Below are positions 1-7,833 of a DNA stretch of 35,758 nt, in pieces. Under the pieces are notes generated by a model, which had not been told where the DNA came from, made no database searches, and saw nothing but the letters and a program-made list of their open reading frames with translations. The first letter of the stretch is position 1, and the number at the start of each line of letters is the position of its first letter. Source of the DNA: an uncultured Tateyamaria sp. (lineage in GTDB: Bacteria > Pseudomonadota > Alphaproteobacteria > Rhodobacterales > Rhodobacteraceae); contig NZ_CANNGP010000040.1 of NCBI RefSeq assembly GCF_947504105.1, forward strand, positions 1-35,758. The letters run 5' to 3'. The position numbers and the translations under genes are program-made.

Positions 1-63
1 AGATGCCCAAAGGTCTTCCTCTCAGCAATCGCACTCGCCGCAATCGTTACTTACTGGTTATGA
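1..63 (+). CDS. possible C-terminal tail of a gene entering from the left
   Basis: The frame starting at base 1 is open for 20 codons to a TGA at 61-63 and encodes a hydrophobic stretch (KVFLSAIALAAIVTYWL). It could be the last transmembrane segment of a gene that begins outside the window. The stretch is too short to identify, and an open frame of this length can arise by chance. No function is assigned. Confidence 0.2.
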   Translation, partial: RCPKVFLSAIALAAIVTYWL

Positions 64-388
64 GTCCTGAGCCTAGGCAACATTCCGCAGTGTGGTTTGA
101 GCCAACTCGCCATGACCGTAGAGCTTAAATTAGAATCCTCGTCAACTTCGTGTCCGCTTTGGCGGATTGTACCGACAACGTTAGCGCGGACAGCGAATTT
201 TAGGTTCGCCGCGATGCTGTTTTTAACTATGGTGGCGAAGCGCACACAGCGGTCATTCAGTTGCAAAAACCTAACGGCAACAAAGTCCCGCAAAGCCGTC
301 ATCAGGTTAGAGGTCGGGACTATCCACATCTCATGCTGCTATGGACATCGCCGCGTGCCTGCACATTATCGTGCGGGGGAGGCAGGCA
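64..388. other. non-coding leader region upstream of kynA, no gene recognised
   Basis: About 325 bases without a convincing gene. The open frames here on both strands give no recognisable protein and lack good ribosome sites. The stretch contains a small inverted repeat, TCCGC-TTTG-GCGGA, at 153-166, and words such as GAATGACCGCT on the minus strand. These remind me of degenerate intergenic sequence common in roseobacter genomes, but that is memory and not proof. A promoter for kynA should lie here; I cannot point to one. Confidence 0.3.
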
Positions 389-1213
389 ATGACCGGCAAT
401 GACGAACACCATGGTGCCAAGCTCGATTTCACGGCGGACATGTCCTATGGCGATTACCTCGAACTGGATGCGCTGCTGACCGCTCAGCATCCGCGTTCGG
501 ACGCCCATGACGAGATGCTGTTCATCATCCAGCACCAGACATCCGAGCTGTGGATGCGGTTGGCCATCCATGAGTTGAACTCGGCCCGCGACGCTATTTT
601 AGAGGGTGAGCTGGCCCCGGCCTTCAAGATGCTGACGCGGGTGGCGCGCATCTTTGAGCAACTCAACGGCGCGTGGGATGTATTGCGCACGATGACGCCA
701 AGCGAATACACGACCTTTCGGCCCAGCCTTGGCAATTCATCTGGGTTCCAGTCGCATCAGTACCGGTTGATCGAGTATGTGTTGGGCAACCGGCAGCTTG
801 CCGTGTCGAAAGTGCATGAGCACCGGCCTGAGGCATTTGCGACCTTGTCCGCGGAATTGGCGCGGCCCAGCCTGTATCAGGTGGCCTTGGCCCGATTGGG
901 CAGTCATTTCGACGCGGCTGATCTGGCGGGGGAGCCGCACACCGGGCCGTGGGCTGCGCGCGATCATGTGCAGGATTTGTGGCAAAAGGTTTATGAAGAT
1001 CCGGCAACCCATTGGGAGCTTTATGAACTTGCCGAGAAGCTGGTGGATCTTGAGGACTATTTCCGCCGCTGGCGGTTCAACCATGTGACGACCGTTGAAC
1101 GCATCATCGGTTTCAAGCGCGGCACTGGCGGAACGGCGGGTGTCAGCTATTTGCGCAAGATGCTGGACGTTGTTCTGTTTCCTGAGCTTTGGAATGTGAG
1201 AGGGGCCCTGTAG
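389..1213 (+). CDS. kynA: tryptophan 2,3-dioxygenase
   Basis: Haem enzyme that opens the indole ring of L-tryptophan with O2 to give N-formylkynurenine, the first step of the kynurenine pathway; cytoplasmic. The 274-residue product has the family's hallmark block [12 protein letters not shown], with the distal histidine at residue 49. The C-terminal block [14 protein letters not shown] holds the expected axial haem ligand His232 and is followed by [13 protein letters not shown]. The ATG at 389 is preferred over an in-frame ATG at 341 because it follows a purine-rich GGGGGAGGCAGG ribosome site and matches the usual family length. The gene abuts kynureninase (stop at 1213, next ATG at 1214), so the two are almost certainly cotranscribed. 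Kynurenine formamidase, the intervening enzyme, is not encoded in this window. Confidence 0.96.
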   Translation: MTGNDEHHGAKLDFTADMSYGDYLELDALLTAQHPRSDAHDEMLFIIQHQTSELWMRLAIHELNSARDAILEGELAPAFKMLTRVARIFEQLNGAWDVLRTMTPSEYTTFRPSLGNSSGFQSHQYRLIEYVLGNRQLAVSKVHEHRPEAFATLSAELARPSLYQVALARLGSHFDAADLAGEPHTGPWAARDHVQDLWQKVYEDPATHWELYELAEKLVDLEDYFRRWRFNHVTTVERIIGFKRGTGGTAGVSYLRKMLDVVLFPELWNVRGAL

Positions 1214-2398
1214 ATGGTTCTGAGAAAAGAGTTTTTCGATCTGCCTGAGGGTGTCATCTATCTTGATGGCAATTCCCTTGGGCCGTTGCCGAAGGGCGCC
1301 AAGGCGCGTGTCGCCGAGATGATGCAGGATGAATGGGGCGCGGAGCTGATCAAGGGGTGGAACAGTGCGGGCTGGATGGCGCAACCAAGCCGTGTTGGTG
1401 ATATGGTGGGTCGGCTGATCGGCGCGCCTGCGGGCACTATGGTGATGGGCGATACACTGTCGGTCAAGGTCTATCAGGCCCTTGCGGCCGCATTGAAAAT
1501 GCGGCCAGACCGTAAGGTGATATTGAGTGATTCCGGTAACTTCCCCACCGATCTTTACATGGCGCAGGGGCTTATCCAGATGCTGGACGGCGGGTATGAG
1601 CTGCGTGTGGTAGAGCCCGAAGCGGTTGCTGATGCGATGGATGACAGTGTCGCGGCGGTGATGCTGACGCAGGTCGATTATCGCACGGGCCGGGTGCACG
1701 ACATGGGCGCCTTAACCGAACTGGCCCACAGTTCGGGGGCCGTCATGATCTGGGATCTGGCGCACAGCGCGGGTGCGCTGCCCGTTGATCTGGCCGCCTG
1801 TGCTTGTGAATTTGCGGTGGGCTGCACGTACAAGTATCTGAACGGCGGGCCGGGCGCGCCTGCGTTTGTCTATGTGCGGCCTGATCTGGCCGACAGTATC
1901 GATCCGGCGCTGGCCGGGTGGCTGGGGCATGACGCGCCCTTTGCTTTCGACCTCGACTATCGCCCGGCGCCGGGTATCGAGCGAATGCGGGTCGGCACAC
2001 CGCCGGTGATCCAATTGACCGCGTTGGAGGCGGCCCTGGAGGTGTGGGAAGGCATCGACATGCAGGATTTGCGCGTCGCATCAGTGGCTTTGCAGGAGGT
2101 GTTCATCCGCGAGGTTGAGGCGCGTGTGCCGAACCTGACCCTTGCCAGCCCGCGCAATGCAGCGCAGCGCGGCAGTCAGGTGTCGTTCCGGTTTGAACAT
2201 GGCTATGCAGCGGTCCAGGCTCTGATCGCCCGCGGCGTGATCGGGGACTTTCGTGCGCCGGACATCATGCGTTTTGGCTTCACCCCGCTGTATCTGGATG
2301 AAGCAGATGTGTTGGCGGCTGTGGATCATATCGAAACGGTTATGCGAGACCGGTTGTGGGACGATCCTGTCTTTATGGCCCGCCAGAGAGTGACCTAG
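1214..2398 (+). CDS. kynU: kynureninase
   Basis: PLP-dependent hydrolase that cleaves kynurenine to anthranilate and alanine. The 394-residue protein carries the characteristic N-terminal YLDGNSLGPLPKG block. The PLP-lysine block is GCTYKYLNGGPGAPAF, with the Schiff-base lysine at residue 207. The C-terminal half contains RMRVGTPPVI and the FRAPDIMRFGFTPLY signature typical of KynU. It begins one base after the kynA stop. The product anthranilate could go to catabolism or to tryptophan synthesis; nothing in the window decides which. The downstream transporter genes run in the same direction after an 84-base gap. Confidence 0.96.
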   Translation: MVLRKEFFDLPEGVIYLDGNSLGPLPKGAKARVAEMMQDEWGAELIKGWNSAGWMAQPSRVGDMVGRLIGAPAGTMVMGDTLSVKVYQALAAALKMRPDRKVILSDSGNFPTDLYMAQGLIQMLDGGYELRVVEPEAVADAMDDSVAAVMLTQVDYRTGRVHDMGALTELAHSSGAVMIWDLAHSAGALPVDLAACACEFAVGCTYKYLNGGPGAPAFVYVRPDLADSIDPALAGWLGHDAPFAFDLDYRPAPGIERMRVGTPPVIQLTALEAALEVWEGIDMQDLRVASVALQEVFIREVEARVPNLTLASPRNAAQRGSQVSFRFEHGYAAVQALIARGVIGDFRAPDIMRFGFTPLYLDEADVLAAVDHIETVMRDRLWDDPVFMARQRVT

Positions 2399-2482
2399 GG
2401 CTTGACAGAATGGGGGCGTATAAGCGCCTGATAGCGACGAAAGACGGGCCGTCAGAGTCCGGCAGATAAGGGAGAGACTTCA

Positions 2483-3610
2483 ATGACATTCAAACAGCTT
2501 CTGGCTGCGACCTGCGTCGCGGCCCTGGGTGCGGGCGCGCAAGCCGATGGGGTGAAGGTCGGCATGATCACAACGCTTTCGGGCGGTGGCGCGGGCCTTG
2601 GCATCGACGTACGCGACGGGTTCCTGCTGGCAGTGAAGGGCAATGACGACATCGAGCTGGTGATCGAGGATGACCAACGCAAACCGGACATCGCCGTGCA
2701 ACTGGCCGACAAGATGATCCAGTCCGAAAAGGTTGACGTGATGACCGGGATCATCTGGTCGAACCTGGCCATGGCGGTGGTGCCTGCCGCGACGGCACAG
2801 GGCAAGTTTTACCTGTCGCCCAACGCTGGCCCGTCCGCATTGGCGGGCAAGGGGTGCCATCAGAACTATTTCAATGTGAGCTGGCAGAACGATGCGTTCT
2901 CGGAAGCGGCGGGCACGGCGCTGAGTGGTGAGGCAGGCAAAGTGTTCCTGATGGCCCCGAATTATCCTGCGGGGCAGGACATCATGGCCGGTTTCAAGCG
3001 CACCTTCCAAGGCGAGATTGCGGCCGAGGTCTATACCAAACTGGGTCAGACCGACTACGCCGCCGAGATTGCGCAGATGCGGGCGAGCGATGCCGACCAG
3101 ATCTATTTCTTCCTGCCGGGTGGCATGGGGATTTCGTTCATGAAGCAGTATGCGGGATCGGGCGTGGACAAGCCTGTGTCGGGTCCAGCGTTCAGCTTTG
3201 ATCAGGGCATTTTGGGGGCCATTGGTGACGCTGCCGTGGGGGCCAAGAACACGGCGCACTGGTCAAAGGATCTGGATGTGCCGGGCAATGCTGATTTCGT
3301 GGAAGCCTTCCAGGCTGAATACGGTCGCTTGCCGTCGATTTATGCGGCGCAGGGGTTCGACACTGGCCTGTTGCTGGCGTCCGCCGCGGCCAAGGCAGAT
3401 GTGGATGATGCCGATGCCTTCCGGGCTGCGCTGAAAGAGGCGGATTTCCAGTCTGTGCGCGGCAAGTTCTCGTTCGGGGCAAACAACCACCCGGTACAGG
3501 ACATCTACATGCGCGAAGTGATCAAGGAAGGTGATCTGGTCACCAACCGGATCGTCGGCACGGCTGCGACGGATCACAGCGATCCTTATGCGGCGGATTG
3601 CAAGCTTTGA
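2483..3610 (+). CDS. periplasmic substrate-binding protein of a branched-chain-type (HAAT family) ABC transporter
   Basis: The 375-residue protein begins with a Sec signal peptide (MTFKQLLAATCVAALGAGAQA, cleavage near residue 21). The mature part follows with VKVGMITTLSGGGAGLG, the usual start of Leu/Ile/Val-binding-type periplasmic proteins. The ribosome site GGGAGAG precedes the ATG. It is followed in order by two permeases and two ATPases, so it is the binding component of that system. Because kynA-kynU lie directly upstream on the same strand, the ligand may be tryptophan, kynurenine or a related aromatic compound; this is inference, as the family also binds aliphatic amino acids, amides and aromatic acids. 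A hairpin lies just behind the stop codon. Confidence 0.9.
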   Translation: MTFKQLLAATCVAALGAGAQADGVKVGMITTLSGGGAGLGIDVRDGFLLAVKGNDDIELVIEDDQRKPDIAVQLADKMIQSEKVDVMTGIIWSNLAMAVVPAATAQGKFYLSPNAGPSALAGKGCHQNYFNVSWQNDAFSEAAGTALSGEAGKVFLMAPNYPAGQDIMAGFKRTFQGEIAAEVYTKLGQTDYAAEIAQMRASDADQIYFFLPGGMGISFMKQYAGSGVDKPVSGPAFSFDQGILGAIGDAAVGAKNTAHWSKDLDVPGNADFVEAFQAEYGRLPSIYAAQGFDTGLLLASAAAKADVDDADAFRAALKEADFQSVRGKFSFGANNHPVQDIYMREVIKEGDLVTNRIVGTAATDHSDPYAADCKL

Positions 3611-3617
3611 TCTGATT

Positions 3618-3639
3618 GGCCTCAGTTATGCCCGAGGCC
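3618..3639 (+). other. intercistronic stem-loop after the binding-protein gene
   Basis: Inverted repeat GGCCTC (3618-3623) and GAGGCC (3634-3639) with a 10-base loop, directly behind the binding-protein stop codon. There is no T-run on the plus strand, so it is not a good intrinsic terminator. In ABC operons such a structure often protects the 3' end of the abundant binding-protein message and lowers expression of the permease genes; that role is inferred here. Confidence 0.5.
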
Positions 3640-3666
3640 ATACCTTCCATAAAAATGAGAGGCTTG

Positions 3667-3695
3667 CGGGGTGAAGATGACCCCGTAAGACGGGG
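3667..3695 (+). promoter_or_regulatory. two mutually exclusive hairpins at the livH ribosome site
   Basis: CGGGGT (3667-3672) can pair with ACCCCG (3680-3685). The overlapping CCCCGT (3681-3686) can instead pair with ACGGGG (3690-3695), which contains the probable ribosome-binding GGGG just before the ATG at 3699. The first hairpin leaves the ribosome site free and the second hides it. The pairing is plain from sequence; a regulatory effect is inference. Confidence 0.4.
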
Positions 3696-3698
3696 CGA

Positions 3699-4616
3699 AT
3701 GACGACGCTTCTGTTGATTGAGCAGGTGCTGAACGGGCTGCAATCGGGGATCATGCTGTTCCTGATGGCGGCTGGTTTGACTCTGATTTTTGGCGTCATG
3801 GGCCTGATCAATCTGGCGCACGGCTCGCTGTACATGATCGGGGCCTTTGCGGCGGCTGCGGTTGCTGGGGCCACCGGGTCCTTTGTGCTGGCTTTAGGGG
3901 CAAGCCTGATTGCAGCTGCTGCGGCGGGCGCGATCATTGAAATTGGAGTGATCCGCCGCCTCTATGAACGTGATCATCTGGATCAAGTATTGGCCACCTT
4001 TGCGCTTATCCTGATCTTGTCCGAAGGGACACGTTGGGCGTTCGGGTCCTTTCCGCTCTATCTGGACGTACCTGCGGCACTGGCGGGGCCGGTTACATTG
4101 CCCGGTGGCATTCAGTACCCCGCTTACCGATTGCTCATCATCGGTGTCGGTCTGGTGATCGCGGTCGGGTTGTTCCTTTTGATCGCGCGAACCCGTATTG
4201 GTATCCAAATCCGCGCGGGTGAGAGTGATCGTGAGATGATCGCAGCCCTTGGTGTTGATATTTCAAAGCTTTACACGTTGATCTTCGCTTTGGGCGCGGC
4301 GCTGGCTGGGCTGGCCGGAGCCTTGGTTGGAGCGATCCAATCGGTACAGGTCGGCATGGGGGAGCCTGTCCTGATCCTTGCCTTTGTCGTGATCGTCATT
4401 GGTGGCATCGGGTCGATCAAGGGCGCATTGGTTGGCGCGCTTCTGGTCGGTTTGACCGATACGTTGGGCGGCGTTCTGTTGCCCCTTGCACTGAGTGGCG
4501 TGATGGACGCGTCCGCCGCGACCTCAGTAGGGTCGGCGTTGGCCTCGATGTCGATTTACATCCTGATGGCGTTGGTTCTGATCTTTCGCCCCACGGGCCT
4601 CTACGGGACGGCATGA
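3699..4616 (+). CDS. livH: branched-chain-type ABC transporter permease, LivH family
   Basis: Inner-membrane permease subunit of the Liv-type transporter. The 305-residue sequence is very hydrophobic, with roughly eight membrane helices. It opens with LNGLQSGIMLFLMAAGLTLIFGVMG and the NLAHGSLYM block that mark LivH proteins. The C-terminal part holds the cytoplasmic coupling region (DREMIAALGVDISKLY) and GGIGSIKGALVGALLVG. The start follows a GGGG ribosome site that may be masked by a hairpin. The stop codon overlaps the next start as ATGA, which indicates translational coupling to the second permease. Substrate unknown; proximity to kynAU suggests an aromatic amino acid-like compound. Confidence 0.92.
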   Translation: MTTLLLIEQVLNGLQSGIMLFLMAAGLTLIFGVMGLINLAHGSLYMIGAFAAAAVAGATGSFVLALGASLIAAAAAGAIIEIGVIRRLYERDHLDQVLATFALILILSEGTRWAFGSFPLYLDVPAALAGPVTLPGGIQYPAYRLLIIGVGLVIAVGLFLLIARTRIGIQIRAGESDREMIAALGVDISKLYTLIFALGAALAGLAGALVGAIQSVQVGMGEPVLILAFVVIVIGGIGSIKGALVGALLVGLTDTLGGVLLPLALSGVMDASAATSVGSALASMSIYILMALVLIFRPTGLYGTA

Positions 4617-5599
4617 TGCAGCGCGAGGCGGTTCTGAACACCCTTGTCTTTCTGGCGCTGCCTGCGGTCGCTGTCATTGCGCTTGTGTTGGACGAGCCGT
4701 TTGCGATCACGCTTGCGACGCGTGCGGCGATCCTTGCCCTTGCTGCTGTGGGTCTGAACCTTGCCCTTGGTCTGGGCGGGCTGGTGAGCCTTGGACACGC
4801 GGTGTTCTTCGGGCTGGGCGGCTATGCCATGGGCATTCTGGCGAGCCATGCGCAAAGCTATGCGCCGCTGGACCTTGGACTGTTTGTGATCGAGGGCACC
4901 AAGTCCATGCCGGTGATCTGGCTGACGGCTGTTTTTGTCAGTGCGTTGGCGGCGTTGCTGATTGGTCTGCTGGCGCTGCGCACGGCGGGTGTCTACTTCA
5001 TCATGATCACGCTCGCCTTCGGGCAGATGTTTTATTACTTCAACATTTCCTGGCCGGCCTACGGCGGTGAAGACGGGTTGAGCATCTATGTGCGCAACAG
5101 TTTTCCTGGCCTCAATACGCTTGATCCCATCCAGTTCTTTGGTCTTGTGTTCGCCGTTCTGGCCGTTGTGCTGCTTATCATGGGGCGCATTGAGCGGTCC
5201 CCGTTTGGTCTGGCGCTTGGCACCGCACGGCAGAACGCGGCGCGGGCTGAGACCGTGGGCCTCAGCCCGTTTCATCTGCGCCTTGTGGCCTTTGTCATTT
5301 CCGGTGCTGTGACGGGGCTGGCGGGGGCGCTGTTTGCAGACCTCAACCGCTTTGTGTCGCCGACCATGTTCAGTTGGCAGATGTCGGGGGAGTTCATTGT
5401 CTTCATCGTGCTGGGTGGCATTGGCCGGTTGTTCGGGCCGGTGGTGGGGGCCTGTCTGTTTGTGCTGCTAGAGCATCTGCTGAGCGGGGTCAGTGAGTTC
5501 TGGCTGATCTACCTCGGCGCCATCCTGTTGTTTGTTGTCCTTTTTGCACGAGGCGGCGTCATTGGTGCCTTGGCCGGGCGGGGCGCGCACCATGGCTGA
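4613..5599 (+). CDS. livM: branched-chain-type ABC transporter permease, LivM family
   Basis: Second permease, 328 residues, expected to pair with the LivH protein. The conserved LivM features are visible: the LNLALGLGGLVSLGHAVFFGLGGY block, GVYFIMITLAFGQM, the EAA-like ARQNAARAETVGL loop and FIVLGGIGRLFGPVVGA near the end. About eight to ten membrane helices. It overlaps the upstream gene by four bases (ATGA) and the downstream ATPase by eight bases. Confidence 0.92.
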   Translation: MMQREAVLNTLVFLALPAVAVIALVLDEPFAITLATRAAILALAAVGLNLALGLGGLVSLGHAVFFGLGGYAMGILASHAQSYAPLDLGLFVIEGTKSMPVIWLTAVFVSALAALLIGLLALRTAGVYFIMITLAFGQMFYYFNISWPAYGGEDGLSIYVRNSFPGLNTLDPIQFFGLVFAVLAVVLLIMGRIERSPFGLALGTARQNAARAETVGLSPFHLRLVAFVISGAVTGLAGALFADLNRFVSPTMFSWQMSGEFIVFIVLGGIGRLFGPVVGACLFVLLEHLLSGVSEFWLIYLGAILLFVVLFARGGVIGALAGRGAHHG

Positions 5600-6347
5600 T
5601 CCGCTTCTGGACATACAGGGGGTATCCAAGTCCTTTGGCGCGTTGCGTGCGACGGACGATGTGTCGCTGACCCTTTTGTCGGGTGAGATTCATGCGCTGA
5701 TCGGACCAAACGGGGCGGGCAAGTCGACCTTGATCCAGCAAGTTGCTGGTGGCCTTGTCCCTGACGCGGGCCGCATCCTGTTCGATGGGCGTGATATGAC
5801 CACCCTTGGCACGGCTGAGCGGGCCCGTGCGGGTTTGGGTCGCACCTTTCAGATCAGTGCGCTCGCCATGGAGAACACGGTGTTGCAGAACACTGTTCTG
5901 GGTGTCGTTGGTGCGTCGCGCCGTGTGTGGCGCTTTGCGCGATCGGTCATGCGGGATGGCAATGCGCGCGCGCAGGCTGAGGCGGCACTGGAGCGTGTTG
6001 GCCTGTCGGACGTGGCACATGTGCGCGTAGGCGAGTTGAGCCACGGGCAACGCCGCCTGCTGGAGGTGGCCGTCGCACTGACCCTGCGCCCCAAGGTATT
6101 CCTGATGGACGAACCAATGGCGGGTCTGGGGGCCGAGGGATCGGCCAGCATGACCGGGTTTCTGGATGGTTTGCGCAGCGAAGCACCCATTCTGCTGGTT
6201 GAGCATGACATGGATGCTGTCTTTGCCCTTGCCGATCGTATTTCGGTCTTGGTGTCAGGCAAGGTGATCGCAACAGGTACGCCCGCCGACATCCGCAGCA
6301 ACGCGGATGTGCGCATCGCCTATCTGGGTGAGGAGGGTGCGCCATGA
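5592..6347 (+). CDS. livG: branched-chain-type ABC transporter ATP-binding protein, LivG family
   Basis: First nucleotide-binding subunit, 251 residues. It has Walker A GPNGAGKST, an ABC signature in the form LSHGQ, Walker B VFLMDEPMAGLG and switch histidine in LLVEHDMD. The ATG at 5592 is chosen because ADPLLDIQGVSKSFGA is the normal beginning of the family; an in-frame ATG at 5532 would lie deep inside livM. The protein should act with the LivF-type ATPase encoded next as a heterodimer under the two permeases. Confidence 0.93.
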   Translation: MADPLLDIQGVSKSFGALRATDDVSLTLLSGEIHALIGPNGAGKSTLIQQVAGGLVPDAGRILFDGRDMTTLGTAERARAGLGRTFQISALAMENTVLQNTVLGVVGASRRVWRFARSVMRDGNARAQAEAALERVGLSDVAHVRVGELSHGQRRLLEVAVALTLRPKVFLMDEPMAGLGAEGSASMTGFLDGLRSEAPILLVEHDMDAVFALADRISVLVSGKVIATGTPADIRSNADVRIAYLGEEGAP

Positions 6348-7033
6348 GCCTGCTGCGTCTGGAGGGGATCGAAGCGGCCTATGGTGCGGCGCAGGCGTTG
6401 TTTGGCGTTGATCTGGCCGTGGAGGAGGGCGAGGTGCTGGCCCTGATGGGCCGCAACGGCATGGGCAAGTCCACCACGATCCGGGTGATCTGTCGGATAA
6501 TGAAGCACTCGCGGGGGACAGTGCAGTTTGATGGACGGGACATGGCCCGCATACCATCGCATTTGGCCGCGTATGCCGGGTTGGGGCTGGTGCCTGAAGG
6601 TCGGCGCGTGTTTGCCCGCCTGACGGTCCGTGAGAATTTGATCGCGGCGGCCCGTCCCGGGGCTTGGGATCTGCGGAAGGTGACGGGTCTGTTCCCCCGG
6701 TTGGCGGAACGCTCAAGCCAGTTGGCGGGGCATCTGTCTGGTGGTGAGCAGCAGATGCTGGCCATCGGTCGGGCGCTGATGACCAATCCGCGACTGATGC
6801 TTCTGGACGAAGCGACGGAAGGGCTGGCCCCGGTTGTGCGTCAAGAGATCTGGGCGGCGCTGGATGCTGTGCGCCGGGACACCGGGCTTTCATTGCTGGT
6901 GGTGGACAAGTCGCTGGCCGAATTGGGCCGGATTGCGGATCGTGCCGTGATCCTCGAACGTGGCCGTTCAGTTTGGCACGGGGCGATGGCCGACGTGCCC
7001 GGGGACGTTGCAAACACCTATCTGGGTGTTTGA
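6344..7033 (+). CDS. livF: branched-chain-type ABC transporter ATP-binding protein, LivF family
   Basis: Second nucleotide-binding subunit, 229 residues, slightly shorter than usual. Walker A reads GRNGMGKSTT, the signature LSGGEQQMLAIGRALM and Walker B LMLLDEATEGLAP. After Walker B, where LivF proteins normally read VEQN, this one has VVDKSLAEL; the switch position is not histidine in LivF generally. The GPNG of many paralogues is GRNG here, as is common in LivF. It overlaps livG by ATGA and ends the operon. The convergent znuB ends only eight bases further on, with no clear terminator between them. Confidence 0.93.
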   Translation: MSLLRLEGIEAAYGAAQALFGVDLAVEEGEVLALMGRNGMGKSTTIRVICRIMKHSRGTVQFDGRDMARIPSHLAAYAGLGLVPEGRRVFARLTVRENLIAAARPGAWDLRKVTGLFPRLAERSSQLAGHLSGGEQQMLAIGRALMTNPRLMLLDEATEGLAPVVRQEIWAALDAVRRDTGLSLLVVDKSLAELGRIADRAVILERGRSVWHGAMADVPGDVANTYLGV

Positions 7034-7041
7034 TCTTTGAG

Positions 7042-7833
7042 TCACCGAAGGGTGCGTGCGCCAAACAAGGTCGTGATGACGAACAGCCCGGCTGCGACGC
7101 AGACGATTGTCGGTCCGGTCGGGGTATCGAACTGGTAGGCCGCGCCCAAACCACCAAGCGCCGACAAGCTGCCGATAGCTGCCGTCAGCAGTGCCATAAC
7201 CTCGGGCGTGCGCGCGAGGGGGCGTGCTACGGCGGGAGGGATAACCAGAAGGGCGCCGATCAGAAGCGCTCCGACCACTTTGATTGCCACCGCAACGGTC
7301 ACGGCAAGGGCAATCGTCAGGACCAGTTGTTCTGTCTTGGCCGAGATGCCGCTGGCTTGTGCAAGATCCGGATTCAGCGCGGCTGTGAGCAGTCTTTGCC
7401 AGCGCCACAGGATCAGGCCGACCACGGCGGCGGCCCCGGTCCAGATCAGCGCCAGGTCGGTCTTGGACACGGCAAGGATGTCGCCGAACAGGTAGCTCAT
7501 CAGGTCCACCCGCACGCCCGACAACAGGGACACGGCGACGATGCCGACGGCCAGCGCTGCATGTGCCATCACGCCCAGCAGCGTGTCTTCGGCCAATCCA
7601 CGGCCCGACAGGGATTGCACCAGCGTCGCCATGATGAGGGCCGTCGCCAGCACACCGATCATGATTGGGCCTTGGAAGGCGAGGGACAGTGCGACACCCA
7701 GAAGGGCGGCATGGGCCGTTGCATCGCCGAAATAGGCCATGCGGCGCCACACGACAAAGCAACCAAGAGGGGCGGCGGCGAGGGCCGTGCCGACACCGGC
7801 AAGGCCCGCGCGCACAAGGAAATCGTCAAGCAT
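7042..7833 (-). CDS. znuB: zinc ABC transporter permease ZnuB
   Basis: Inner-membrane permease of the high-affinity zinc importer, 263 residues, with about eight membrane helices. It carries the metal-permease (ABC-3) blocks APLGCFVVWRRMAYFGDA, the GDILAVSK loop and GALLIGALLVIPPAVARPLA. The start at 7833 (MLDDFLVRAG) is chosen because the upstream in-frame extension only reads through the histidine-coding end of znuC in another frame and is low-complexity threonine. It overlaps the end of znuC by eight bases, so zur-znuC-znuB form one leftward operon. Zinc limitation should derepress it through Zur. Confidence 0.94.
   Translation of the reverse strand: MLDDFLVRAGLAGVGTALAAAPLGCFVVWRRMAYFGDATAHAALLGVALSLAFQGPIMIGVLATALIMATLVQSLSGRGLAEDTLLGVMAHAALAVGIVAVSLLSGVRVDLMSYLFGDILAVSKTDLALIWTGAAAVVGLILWRWQRLLTAALNPDLAQASGISAKTEQLVLTIALAVTVAVAIKVVGALLIGALLVIPPAVARPLARTPEVMALLTAAIGSLSALGGLGAAYQFDTPTGPTIVCVAAGLFVITTLFGARTLR

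Noticed and set aside
97-402. 101-codon open frame on the plus strand in the leader before kynA
   Set aside because: No recognisable protein, no ribosome site, and it runs into the real kynA start in another frame; a similar frame on the other strand is equally unconvincing.
737-1699. 320-codon open frame on the minus strand across kynA and kynU
   Set aside because: It is antisense to two genes with clear catalytic motifs; the deduced protein is rich in His/Arg/Gln in the way typical of antisense frames in GC-rich DNA.
2402-2424. TTGACA followed by TATAAG before the first binding-protein gene
   Set aside because: The two hexamers are only 11 bases apart, too short for a normal vegetative promoter; another -10 at proper distance is not evident.
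6255-7157. 300-codon open frame on the minus strand antisense to livF
   Set aside because: Low-complexity Pro/Ser/Arg-rich antisense translation with no domain; livF on the other strand has all ATPase motifs.
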